The notes under the pieces are model-generated. The model searched no databases and was not told where the DNA came from. It worked only from the letters and a program-made list of their open reading frames with translations. Below, piece by piece: positions 33,186 to 41,367 of a DNA stretch of 64,000 nucleotides; position 1 is the first letter of the stretch; each line of letters begins with the position of its first letter. The translations under genes were made by a program, and so were the position numbers. This DNA is from DASSUW01 sp963811895 (GTDB taxonomy: Bacteria; Actinomycetota; Thermoleophilia; Solirubrobacterales; Solirubrobacteraceae). The stretch lies in contig CAWETE010000005.1 of NCBI GenBank assembly GCA_963811895.1, positions 124,001 through 188,000 on the forward strand, written 5' to 3'.

Positions 33186-34652
33186 ATGGACACCGACATT
33201 GCGATCATCGGCAGCGGCTTCAGCGGCCTCGGCATGGCGATCCGCCTCAAGCAGGCGGGCATGAACGACTTCGTCGTCCTCGAGCGCGCCGGCGAGGTCG
33301 GCGGCACGTGGCAGGCCAACACCTATCCCGGCTGCGCCTGCGACGTCCCGTCGCACCTGTACTCCTTCAGCTTCGCGCCCAACCCCGACTGGACGCAGAC
33401 GTACTCGACCCAGCCCGAGATCTGGGCCTACCTGCGCCGCGTCGCCGACGACTTCGGTGTGCGGTCCCACGTGCGCCTGAGCACCGCGGTGGAGTCCGCC
33501 GCCTGGGCCGGCGACCACTGGGAGCTCGAGACCTCGCAGGGCACGCTGCGCGCGCGCGTGCTGATCGCCGGCATGGGCCCGCTGACCGAGCCCAAGATCC
33601 CCGACATCCCCGGGCTCGAGGACTTCGACGGGCCGGTCTTCCACTCCGCCCGCTGGGACCACGACGCCGAGCTCAAAGGCAAGCGCGTCGCCTCGATCGG
33701 CACCGGCGCCTCGGCGATCCAGTACGTGCCCGCGATCCAGCCCGAGGTCGGGCAGCTGCACGTCTTCCAGCGCACGGCGCCGTGGGTGCTGCCGCACTCC
33801 AACCGGCCGATCCGCGGCTGGGAGCGGCGCCTGTTCCGCACGCTGCCCGTCCTCCAGCGGCTGATGCGCGGCGGCGTCTACGCCGGCCGCGAGGCATTGG
33901 TGCTCGGCTTCGTGAAGAACCCGAAGCTCATGAAGGTCGTCGAGCGGCTGGCGCGCAAGCACATGCAGCACCAGATCGACGACCCGGAGCTGCTGGAGAA
34001 GGTCACGCCCGGCTACACGATCGGCTGCAAGCGCATCCTGCCCTCCAACCGCTGGTACCGGGCGCTCGGCAAGCCCAACGTCGAGCTCGTCACCGACGCC
34101 ATCGCCGAGGTGCGCGCGAACGCCGTGGTGACCGCCGACGGGCGCGAGCGCGAGGTCGACGCGATCGTCCTCGGCACCGGCTTCCACGTCACCGACATCC
34201 CGGCTGCCCACCGCATCCGCGGCCGCGACGGCGTGCTGCTCGAGGATCTCTGGCAGGGCAGCCCGCGCGCCCACCTGGGCAGCACGGTCGCCGGGTTCCC
34301 CAACCTGTTCTTCCTGCTCGGCCCGAACACCGGGCTCGGGCACAGCTCGATGGTCTACATGATCGAGTCGCAGATCGCTCACGTGATGGCGGCGCTGCGG
34401 CACGTGCGCAAGCAGGGCGCGACGACGATCGAGGTCCGGCCGGAGGTCCAGCAGCGCTACAACGCCGGGCTCGAGCGCAAGCTCGAGGGCACGGTGTGGA
34501 ACACCGGCTGCGCGAGCTGGTACCTCGACCACACGGGCCGCAACTCGACCGCCTGGCCGGACTGGACGTGGAAGTTCCGCCGCCGCGTGGCGACGCTCGA
34601 CCCGGCCGAGTACGTGCTCGACGCTCCCGTCCGGGAGCGGGTGCCGGCATGA
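33186..34652 (+). CDS. Flavin monooxygenase, Baeyer-Villiger type
   Basis: A 488-residue flavoprotein. FAD-binding GSGFSGLGMAIRLKQAG at the N-terminus, the Baeyer-Villiger fingerprint FDGPVFHSARW (FxGxxxHxxxW) near residue 140, and the NADPH-binding GTGASAIQYVPAI near 175. GGTWQANTYPGCACDVPSHLYS is the usual substrate/FAD segment. It would insert oxygen next to a ketone using NADPH and O2; the substrate is unknown. ATG overlaps of its stop with the SDR gene (ATGA) imply joint action, for example alcohol oxidation to ketone by the SDR. Divergent TetR regulator. Confidence 0.9.
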   Translation: MDTDIAIIGSGFSGLGMAIRLKQAGMNDFVVLERAGEVGGTWQANTYPGCACDVPSHLYSFSFAPNPDWTQTYSTQPEIWAYLRRVADDFGVRSHVRLSTAVESAAWAGDHWELETSQGTLRARVLIAGMGPLTEPKIPDIPGLEDFDGPVFHSARWDHDAELKGKRVASIGTGASAIQYVPAIQPEVGQLHVFQRTAPWVLPHSNRPIRGWERRLFRTLPVLQRLMRGGVYAGREALVLGFVKNPKLMKVVERLARKHMQHQIDDPELLEKVTPGYTIGCKRILPSNRWYRALGKPNVELVTDAIAEVRANAVVTADGREREVDAIVLGTGFHVTDIPAAHRIRGRDGVLLEDLWQGSPRAHLGSTVAGFPNLFFLLGPNTGLGHSSMVYMIESQIAHVMAALRHVRKQGATTIEVRPEVQQRYNAGLERKLEGTVWNTGCASWYLDHTGRNSTAWPDWTWKFRRRVATLDPAEYVLDAPVRERVPA

Positions 34653-35386
34653 GGGTCCTGCTCACCGGCGCGGCCGGCGGCATCGGCGCCGCGACGACCG
34701 CCGAGCTGCGCGAGCGCGGCGCCCGCGTGGTGGGGCTCGACCTCATCGAGGGGCCCGACATCCTCGCCTGCGACGTGCGCGACCAGGCGTCGGTCGACAA
34801 GGCCGTGGCCAGGGCGATCGGCCTGCTCGGCGGCCTCGACGTGCTGATCAACAACGCCGGGCTCGGGCTGCCGCAGTCGGCCGGGCTGGCGCCCGACGAC
34901 GACGCCCTCGCGGTGATCGACGTCAACCTGCTCGGCCCGTGGCGGGTCACCGCCGCGGCGCTCCGGGCCCTGCGGGAGTCCCGCGGACGGGTCGTCAACG
35001 TCGCGTCCGGGCTGGCGCACGTCGCGCTCCCGTGGGGCACGGCCTACTGCATGAGCAAGCGCGGGCTGACGGCCTACTCCGACGCCCTGCGGCTCGAGTA
35101 CGGGGGCGAGATCACGGTCACCACCGTCTACCCCGGCTACATCCGGACCCCGATCCACGAAGCCTCGCACGAGCGCGGGGTGGCGCTCGAGGGCAACGTG
35201 CCGGCCGAGAAGGTGGAGGACGCCGCGCGCACGCTGGCGCGCGCCGCGCTCGGCCCGCCGGCCCGCGACCTCGCCACCACCCGCCAGGGAGCGATCGGCT
35301 ACGCGTTCATGCGGCACGTGCCGCGCCGGCTGCTCGACGCGGTCGTCCGCCGCAGGCTCTCGAAGCTCACGCTCCCGGCTTCGTGA
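34649..35386 (+). CDS. Short-chain dehydrogenase/reductase
   Basis: A 245-residue classical SDR: cofactor motif TGAAGGIGAAT, NNAG (VLINNAGLG), catalytic Ser in VNVASGLAHVA and YCMSK (Tyr-x-x-x-Lys). The C-terminus ends in a basic segment (RRLLDAVVRRRLSKL), as in membrane-associated SDRs. Coupled to the upstream monooxygenase. It probably supplies or removes the ketone/alcohol used by that enzyme. Convergent 20-base overlap with the DUF2269-like gene. Confidence 0.88.
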   Translation: MRVLLTGAAGGIGAATTAELRERGARVVGLDLIEGPDILACDVRDQASVDKAVARAIGLLGGLDVLINNAGLGLPQSAGLAPDDDALAVIDVNLLGPWRVTAAALRALRESRGRVVNVASGLAHVALPWGTAYCMSKRGLTAYSDALRLEYGGEITVTTVYPGYIRTPIHEASHERGVALEGNVPAEKVEDAARTLARAALGPPARDLATTRQGAIGYAFMRHVPRRLLDAVVRRRLSKLTLPAS

Positions 35387-35837
35387 CCATCAGGAAGACG
35401 GCGGCGATCACCAGCAGCCCGGCGACCGCGCCCACGATGCCCTCGGTGCGCGCCTGGCGCAGGTACTCGTCCGACGGCTTGCCGGACTCGTCGAGGTCGC
35501 GCTGGACCATCGGGCCGAGGCGGCGGTCGGCCGGCACGAAGTAGGCGCCCTGCATCCCCCCGAGGACGATCGCGATCGCGAACGTGGCGCTGATCCAGAA
35601 CGACCCGAAGCCCCAGTCGCCGTCGATCGTCTGGTAGATGCCGGTGACGATGATCAGGCCGAGGGCCGGCGAGGCCATGCGCTGGTTGATGGCCAGCTGC
35701 AGCTGGTGCACGTAGGGCAGGTGGCGCACGCCGGTCTTCATGGCCACCGGGAACATGATCGCCTCGGCGAAGGTGGCGCCGAAGCCGACGACCACGGCGC
35801 TGACGTGGATGAAGACGGAGATCTCGTAGAGGCTCAT
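35367..35837 (-). CDS. DUF2269-like integral membrane protein
   Basis: A 156-residue protein with four hydrophobic helices (YEISVFIHVSAVVVGFGATF; ASPALGLIIVTGIYQ; FWISATFAIAIVLGG; GIVGAVAGLLVIAAVFLMV). The IHVxxxxxxFG start with a His in helix 1 recalls DUF2269/predicted integral membrane proteins, whose function is not established. ATG overlaps the stop of the quinone oxidoreductase-like gene (ATGA). Confidence 0.7.
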   Translation of the reverse strand: MSLYEISVFIHVSAVVVGFGATFAEAIMFPVAMKTGVRHLPYVHQLQLAINQRMASPALGLIIVTGIYQTIDGDWGFGSFWISATFAIAIVLGGMQGAYFVPADRRLGPMVQRDLDESGKPSDEYLRQARTEGIVGAVAGLLVIAAVFLMVTKPGA

Positions 35838-36799
35838 GGCGTGAAGACGATCTTGCCGAAGACGTCGCCGGAGGCCATCGCCGCGAAGCCCTCGCGCGCG
35901 TCGGCCAGAGGCAGCACGCGGTCGATCTCGGGCCGGATCCCGCTCGCCTCGCACAGCCGGGCGAGCTGGGAGAGCTCGTCGCGCGTGCCCATCGTGGAGC
36001 CGATCACGTTGAGCTGCAGGAAGAACACGCGCTGCAGCTCGGCGGGCGGGTTGCCGCCGCTGGTGGAGCCCGAGACGACGAGCGTGCCGCCGGGCTTGAG
36101 CGCCCGCAGCGAGTGCTTCCACGTCGCCTCGCCGACCGTCTCGAGCACGGCGTCGACGCGCTCGGGCAGCTTGGCGCCGCTCTCGAATGCCTCGTGGGCG
36201 CCCAGCTCGACCGCCTTGCGACCCTTGGCCTCGTCGCGCGAGGTGACCCACACGCGCAGCCCGGCGTTGCGCGCCAGCACGATCGCCGCGCTCGCCACGC
36301 CGCCGCCCGCGCCCTGGATCAGCACCGTCTGGCCGGGCCGCACGCCGGCCTTGACGAACAGCATCCGGTAGGCGGTCAGCCAGGCGGTCGGCAGGCACGA
36401 GGCCTCCTCGAACGAGAGCGCCTCCGGCTTGGGCACGAGGTTGCCGCGCGGCACCGCCACGCGCTCGGCGAGCGAGCCCTGGTGCTTCTCGCTCAGCAGC
36501 GTGCGCTTGGGGTCGAGCGTCTCGTCGCCGCGCCAGCCGTCGCTCGAGATGACCGAGTGCACGATCACCTCGTTGCCGTCGGGGTCGACGCCGGCGGCGT
36601 CGCAGCCGAGGATCATCGGCAGCGCATCGTCCGACAAGCCCACGCCGCGCAGCGACCACAGGTCGTGGTGGTTGAGCGAGGCGGCGCGCACCTCGACCGT
36701 GACCCAGCCGTCGGGCGGCTCGGGATCGGGGCGCTCGCCGACCTCCAGTGCGGCGAGCGGATCGTCGGCGTTCGTCGTGGCTGCGTAGACGGCGAGCAT
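35834..36799 (-). CDS. Zinc-binding-type quinone oxidoreductase (MDR)
   Basis: A 321-residue medium-chain reductase. N-terminal GroES-like domain (AASLNHHDLWSLRGVG, LGCDAAGV), nucleotide site IQGAGGGVASAAIVLARNAG and C-terminal closing segment. It lacks the four-Cys structural zinc lobe, so it resembles the zinc-independent quinone or enoyl reductases. NADPH-dependent reduction of an unsaturated carbonyl is likely. It lies 10 bases downstream of the acyl-CoA ligase gene, in the same direction, and overlaps the following membrane-protein gene. Confidence 0.85.
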   Translation of the reverse strand: MLAVYAATTNADDPLAALEVGERPDPEPPDGWVTVEVRAASLNHHDLWSLRGVGLSDDALPMILGCDAAGVDPDGNEVIVHSVISSDGWRGDETLDPKRTLLSEKHQGSLAERVAVPRGNLVPKPEALSFEEASCLPTAWLTAYRMLFVKAGVRPGQTVLIQGAGGGVASAAIVLARNAGLRVWVTSRDEAKGRKAVELGAHEAFESGAKLPERVDAVLETVGEATWKHSLRALKPGGTLVVSGSTSGGNPPAELQRVFFLQLNVIGSTMGTRDELSQLARLCEASGIRPEIDRVLPLADAREGFAAMASGDVFGKIVFTP

Positions 36800-36809
36800 G
36801 CTGACGGGC

Positions 36810-38567
36810 CTACCCGTCGTACATCCCGGAGAACGTGTCCGCGTAGCGGCGCTCGACCACCGCCCGCTTGACCTTCATGGTCGGGGTCAGCTCGCCCGCC
36901 TCCTGGCTCAGGTCGACCTCGAGCACCGTGAACTTCTTGATCTGCTCGATGCGGGCGAACTGGGCGTTGGCCTGGTCGACGTCCTGCTGGAGCCGCTCCC
37001 GCACGCGGTCGTGGGTCGCCATCGACTGGACGTCGCCGTCGATGCCGAGCTCCTCGGCCAGCGCCGCGGCCTCTTCGGCGTCGAGCGTGAGCAGCGCCAC
37101 CAGGTAGGAGCGGTTGTCGCCGTGCACGACCGCCTGCGAGATCCAGCGCGACTCGCGCAGCGCGTTCTCGATGTTGGTGGGGGAGATGTTCTTGCCGCTC
37201 GAGGTGATGATGAGGTCCTTCTTGCGGCCGGTGATGCGCAGGTAGCCGTCCTCGAGCTCGCCGAGGTCGCCGGTGCGCACGAGGTCGCCCACGAACGTCT
37301 CGGCCGTCGCCTCGTCGTTGCGGTGGTAGCCCTTGAACACGTTCGGGCCGCCGAGCAGGATCTCGCCGTCCTCGGCGATCTCGACCGCGAAGCCGGGGAG
37401 GGCGGGGCCGACGGTGCCGAAGCGCGGGTCGTGCGGCGGGTTGAGGGTGGCCGCGGCGCACGTCTCGCTCATCCCGTAGCCCTCGAGCACGGTGATCCCG
37501 CAGGCGTCGAGGAACTCGAGCACCTCGAGCGGGATCGGGGCCGCGCCGGTCAGGGCGAGCTCGAGCCGGCCGCCGAACACCTGGCGCACCTTGCTCAGCA
37601 CCAGCCGGTCGGCGAGCGCGTACTGCGCCTTCAGCGCCGCCGAGGCGGTGCCGCGGCGCATCGCGGGGCGCGCCTTGCGGCCGGTGGCGATCGCCCACGC
37701 GAACAGGCGCTGCTTGACCGCGCTGCCCTCGCTGCCGCGGGCCAGCACGCGGGCGTGGATCTTCTCGAACACGCGCGGCACCGACGGGAAGTGCGTCGGC
37801 GCGGCGGCGCCGACGTCCTCCACCAGCTTGCGCGAGTCGCCGCTCCAGAAGGCGAGCGTGCAGCCCACCTCGAGCGAGACCATCTGCACCACGCGCGCGA
37901 GCGCGTGCGCCAGCGGCAGGAACATGAAGAGCACCGCGCCCGGCTTCAGGCCGACCTGCTGCCGGTAGGCCTCGCCGGTCGCGAGCACGTTGCGGTGCGT
38001 GAGCATGCAGCCCTTCGGCGGGCCGGTGGTGCCGGAGGTGTAGACGATCGTCGCCACGTCGTCGATGCCGACCGCCTCGAGCCGCTTCACGAGCTCGGCC
38101 TCGTCGATCTCGCCGGCGCGGCCCCGGAGGTCGTCCACGGTCGTGGTGTCGCCCGCCGGCACCATGCTGATGACGTGCTCGAGGCCCGGGAGCTGGTCGC
38201 GCACGGCCTCGATCTTGGCGAGCTGGCCCGCGTCCTCGAGGATGATCGCCCGCGCCTCCGAGTGGTCGACGACGTAGCGGCACTCCTCGGGCGAGTTCGT
38301 CTGGTAGACGGGCACCACGACGAGGCCGGCGGCGAGGATCGCGGCGTCGGCCAGCGTCCATTCGGGCCGCGTCTCGCCGAGCAGCGCGACCTTCTCGCCG
38401 GGCTCGAGGCCGAGCGCGGCGAGCCCGCGCGCCAGCTCGCGCACGGCGGTCCCGAGCTCGGCGAAGGACCACTCGTGCCAGGTCCCGTCGCGCGGGAAGC
38501 GGATCGCGGTGCCGCTGTGGCGCTCCGCGGCGTCGAGCACCATCTGGCCGAGTGAGTTCTCGCTCAT
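36810..38567 (-). CDS. Long-chain acyl-CoA synthetase (AMP-binding)
   Basis: A 585-residue ANL-superfamily enzyme. ATP motif TIVYTSGTTGPPKGCMLTH near residue 170, later TVLEGYGMSETCA, and YLRITGRKKDLIITSSGKNISP with the A8 hinge; EVDLSQEAGELTPTMKVKRAVV near the end carries the usual late Lys region. Length and motifs match the long-chain FadD15-like group. It activates a fatty acid to acyl-CoA through acyl-AMP. ATG at 38567 with AGGA upstream preferred over the ATG at 38600. First gene of a three-gene unit with the reductase and DUF2269-like protein. Confidence 0.9.
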   Translation of the reverse strand: MSENSLGQMVLDAAERHSGTAIRFPRDGTWHEWSFAELGTAVRELARGLAALGLEPGEKVALLGETRPEWTLADAAILAAGLVVVPVYQTNSPEECRYVVDHSEARAIILEDAGQLAKIEAVRDQLPGLEHVISMVPAGDTTTVDDLRGRAGEIDEAELVKRLEAVGIDDVATIVYTSGTTGPPKGCMLTHRNVLATGEAYRQQVGLKPGAVLFMFLPLAHALARVVQMVSLEVGCTLAFWSGDSRKLVEDVGAAAPTHFPSVPRVFEKIHARVLARGSEGSAVKQRLFAWAIATGRKARPAMRRGTASAALKAQYALADRLVLSKVRQVFGGRLELALTGAAPIPLEVLEFLDACGITVLEGYGMSETCAAATLNPPHDPRFGTVGPALPGFAVEIAEDGEILLGGPNVFKGYHRNDEATAETFVGDLVRTGDLGELEDGYLRITGRKKDLIITSSGKNISPTNIENALRESRWISQAVVHGDNRSYLVALLTLDAEEAAALAEELGIDGDVQSMATHDRVRERLQQDVDQANAQFARIEQIKKFTVLEVDLSQEAGELTPTMKVKRAVVERRYADTFSGMYDG

Positions 38568-38598
38568 GGGGCGCGATCCTGACATAGCCTTCGCTCGC

Positions 38599-39621
38599 AT
38601 GGCGCCTCTCCGACTTCGAACGCACCCCGCTGCTCTTCGGCCCGTCGCCGGTCCACCGGCTCGAGCGCCTGAGCGCGCACCTCGGCGGAGGCGTGCACCT
38701 GTGGGCCAAGCGCGACGACTGCAACAGCGGGCTGGCCTTCGGCGGCAACAAGACGCGCAAGCTCGAGTACCTGGTCGCCGACGCGCTCGCGCAGGGCTGC
38801 GACACGCTCGTCTCGATCGGCGGCGTGCAGTCCAACCACACGCGCCAGGTCGCCGCCGTGGCCGCCCGCTGCGGGCTGAAGGCGGTGCTCGTCCAGGAGA
38901 GCTGGGTCGACTGGCCGGACGTCACGTACGACCGCGTCGGCAACATCCTGCTGAGCCGGATGATGGGCGCCGACGTCCGGCTCGTGGAGGCAGGCTTCGG
39001 GATCGGCTTCAAGTCGAGCTGGGATGCGGCCCTCGCGTCGGTCGAGGAGGCCGGCGGCAAGCCGTACGCGATCCCCGCCGGCGCCTCCGACCACCCGCTC
39101 GGCGGGCTCGGGTTCGCGCGCTGGGCGATGAGGTGGCCGAGCAGGAGCCGAGCTGGGCGTGTTCTTCGACACCGTGATCGTCTGCTCGGTCACCGGCAGC
39201 ACGCAGGCGGGCATGATCGCCGGCTTCGCGGGCCAGGAGCGGGAGCGGCGCGTGATCGGGATCGACGGCTCGGCGAAGCCCGCCGAGACGCACGAGCAGG
39301 TCGCCCGCATCGCGCGCTTCACCGCCGAGCGGATCGGCCTGGGCCGCGACCTGCGGGACGACGAGATCGTGCTCGACGACCGCTGGCACGCCGGGACCTA
39401 CGGCATCCCGGACTCGCAGACCATCGAGGCGATGCGGCTCTCGGCGTCGCTCGAGGGGATGCTCACCGACCCGGTGTACGAGGGGAAGTCGATGGCGGCG
39501 ATGATCGACCTGGTCGCGGGCGGCGAGATCGAGAAGGGCTCGAACGTGCTGTACGCGCACCTCGGGCGGCGCGCCCGTGCTGAGCGCCTACGCGTCGCTG
39601 TTCACAACGGCCGCTCGTTGA
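38599..39621 (+). pseudogene. ACC deaminase / D-cysteine desulfhydrase homologue with four frame breaks
   Basis: Joined across frames the protein reads LSDFERTPLLFGPSPVHRLE, HLWAKRDDCNSGLAFGGNKTRKLEYL (PLP Lys), IGGVQSNHTRQVAAVAA, ESWVDWPDVTYDRVGNILL, IPAGASDHPLGGLGFARWA, DEVAEQE, FFDTVIVCSVTGSTQAGMI, EGMLTDPVYEGKSM and YAHLG/APVLSAYASLF. The match to ACC deaminases is full length. Frame changes lie at 38602-38606, 39128-39132, 39150-39155 and 39564-39571; they sum to zero. The Glu of the ACC-deaminase segment LPNEGT is replaced (IPDSQT), which leans towards D-cysteine desulfhydrase. The reaction would release 2-oxo acid and ammonia, with H2S for D-cysteine. Either a decaying gene or a cluster of sequence errors. 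Confidence 0.75.
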
Positions 39622-40234
39622 TCCAGGCCGGGACCGGCTCGAGGTCGTTCACGAACCCGGGCGTGGCCTCGACGCGGTCGAGCCAGGCGGCGACGTGCTC
39701 GAAGTCGCGCGGGTCGGCTCCCGCGTCGGCGCCGCAGTGCCCGTAGCCGTACAGCGCGATGTCGGCGACCGTGAAGGCGTCGCCGGCCAGGAACGCGCGG
39801 CCGTCCGCCAAGCCGCGGTCGAGCGCGGCGAGCGCGTCGCGGCCGCGCTCGAGCCGGTTCGCGAACACCTCGGGCATCGTGACGTCGCGGCCGGCGAGCT
39901 TCAGGAACCGCGCGACCGCCAGGTCGGCCTCGATCCGGTTCTGCTCGAAGAACATCCACTGATGCACGCGCGTGCGCTCCAGACCGGGTGCCGGCAGCAG
40001 CGGCGTGCCCTCGGCGAGGTGGAGGAGGATCGCGCCGGACTCGGGGATCAGCTCGCCGTCGTCGGTCTCCAGCACGGGGATGCGGCCGTCCGGGTTGCGC
40101 GCGAAGTGCTCGTCGGTGCGCGTCTCGCCGCGGAAGAGGTCGACCTCGACGGACTCGTAGGGCAGGTCGAGGGCGCGCAGGACCAGGCGGCACTTGAGGC
40201 AGTTGCCGGAGGAGGCGTGCTCGTAGAGCTTCAT
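39602..40234 (-). CDS. Glutathione S-transferase-like protein
   Basis: A 210-residue protein with the thioredoxin-like N domain (MKLYEHASSGNCLKCRLVLRALDLPYESVEVDL, IPVLETDDGELIPESGAILLHLA with the cis-Pro and ESGAI motifs) and an all-helical C domain (FTVADIALYGYGH). Actinobacteria usually lack glutathione, so the cofactor may be another thiol or the role non-catalytic. The ATG overlaps the stop of the M15 peptidase gene (ATGA). The end overlaps the ACC deaminase-like gene by 20 bases. Confidence 0.85.
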   Translation of the reverse strand: MKLYEHASSGNCLKCRLVLRALDLPYESVEVDLFRGETRTDEHFARNPDGRIPVLETDDGELIPESGAILLHLAEGTPLLPAPGLERTRVHQWMFFEQNRIEADLAVARFLKLAGRDVTMPEVFANRLERGRDALAALDRGLADGRAFLAGDAFTVADIALYGYGHCGADAGADPRDFEHVAAWLDRVEATPGFVNDLEPVPAWINERPL

Positions 40235-41367
40235 GGAGGCGGCAGACTACGCAGCTCGAAGTGCATCGGGTCGGGCCGGGTCGGCCACTCGCCGCCCCAC
40301 GTGAAGCCGTGCCGCTGCATCGTGCGCACGAGCCGGCCGTCCTGCCGCGAGCGGCCCATGAACGGGTTGGCGGAGGCGTTGAGGTCGATCGCCACGCCCC
40401 AGGCGTGCAGCGAGAGCTGGCCGCGCGGCTGGATCCGCCGCGGCGCGTGGCAGCCGGCGTAGTCGCCCGGGTTCACCAGCCGCGAGAGGCCGCGCCGCCG
40501 CAGCTCGCCGAGCGCGGCGCGCAGCGGCGGGATCATCTCGCGGTGGCAGGTGACGGAGCCGAGGATCGGCACCCGCCGCGTGACGATGTAGCGGCGCAGG
40601 AAGGCCGGGTCGAGCCGGATCCAGTCGTCGCCGTAGGGCAGGCCGACGGCCGGCTCGCCGAACATCACCTTGAGCTGCGCGGGCCGGGCGGGGCCGACCG
40701 GGCCGGCGCCGTCGACGATCCTCGCCGCGGCGTCGCGCTCCGTCCAGCGGATGAGCCGGCGCGGGGAGACCGCCTCGCGCAGCAGGACCATGACCGTGCT
40801 GCGCAGCGGCTTCACCCGGCGATCCCGGGAGGCGAGCGCCACCTCGGCGTTGCGCAGCGACTCGTCGGCGACCACGCCGACCACCCGCGCGCGTCCGCTT
40901 TCCAGCCGCAGCGAGCCGCCGACGCCGAGCTCGCGCAGCGCCGCCGACGTGGTCGAGAGGATCGCCGTGCCCGGCCGCAGCTTCGCGAACGGCTCGCGCT
41001 GGGCCTCCGGCAGCGTCGCGGCGTAGCCGGCGGGATCGACGGCCAGGGTGTCGAGCGGGATCGCGTAGCCGGCGCGCACGCGCTGGACGACGTTGCCGGT
41101 CGCGTCGACGCCCGAGCGCAGCAGGATCGCTCCCCGCCCGACCGGCGTGGCGGCCTCCACCTCGGGGTGTGCGCGCAGCCGCCGCGCGGCGCGCGCAGGC
41201 CGCTCGAGGCCCCACACGATGGCGCTCGTCGCGGGCGGGGGGTCGTGCACGGGCGGCGGCACCGACGGCGTCGTGGTCGGGGCGACGGCGGCGCGCGCGG
41301 CGGGCGGCGAGTCGCTCGAGCCGCCGCAGCCGGCGAGTGCGAGGAGCGCCAGCACGGCAAGATGCAC
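40231..41367 (-). CDS. Lipoprotein with M15-type D-Ala-D-Ala carboxypeptidase domain
   Basis: A 378-residue protein. GTG start gives a lipoprotein signal (VHLAVLALLALAGCGG, Cys near 14), then a Pro/Thr linker and a ~180-residue middle domain without clear family. The C-terminal ~130 residues carry the M15 zinc motif: SLHAWGVAIDLN (SxHxxGxAxD) and DPMHFEL, with CHREMIPPLRAAL before. Such enzymes cut peptide stems of peptidoglycan. Its start codon is directly adjacent to the ATG of the divergent decarboxylase gene (bases 41362-41367), so there is no intergenic space. Confidence 0.8.
   Translation of the reverse strand: MHLAVLALLALAGCGGSSDSPPAARAAVAPTTTPSVPPPVHDPPPATSAIVWGLERPARAARRLRAHPEVEAATPVGRGAILLRSGVDATGNVVQRVRAGYAIPLDTLAVDPAGYAATLPEAQREPFAKLRPGTAILSTTSAALRELGVGGSLRLESGRARVVGVVADESLRNAEVALASRDRRVKPLRSTVMVLLREAVSPRRLIRWTERDAAARIVDGAGPVGPARPAQLKVMFGEPAVGLPYGDDWIRLDPAFLRRYIVTRRVPILGSVTCHREMIPPLRAALGELRRRGLSRLVNPGDYAGCHAPRRIQPRGQLSLHAWGVAIDLNASANPFMGRSRQDGRLVRTMQRHGFTWGGEWPTRPDPMHFELRSLPPP

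Noticed and set aside
40261..41361. Long N-terminal extension of the PLP decarboxylase
   Set aside because: The upstream part is antisense to the M15 lipoprotein and lacks domain features; homologues begin near the ATG at 41362.
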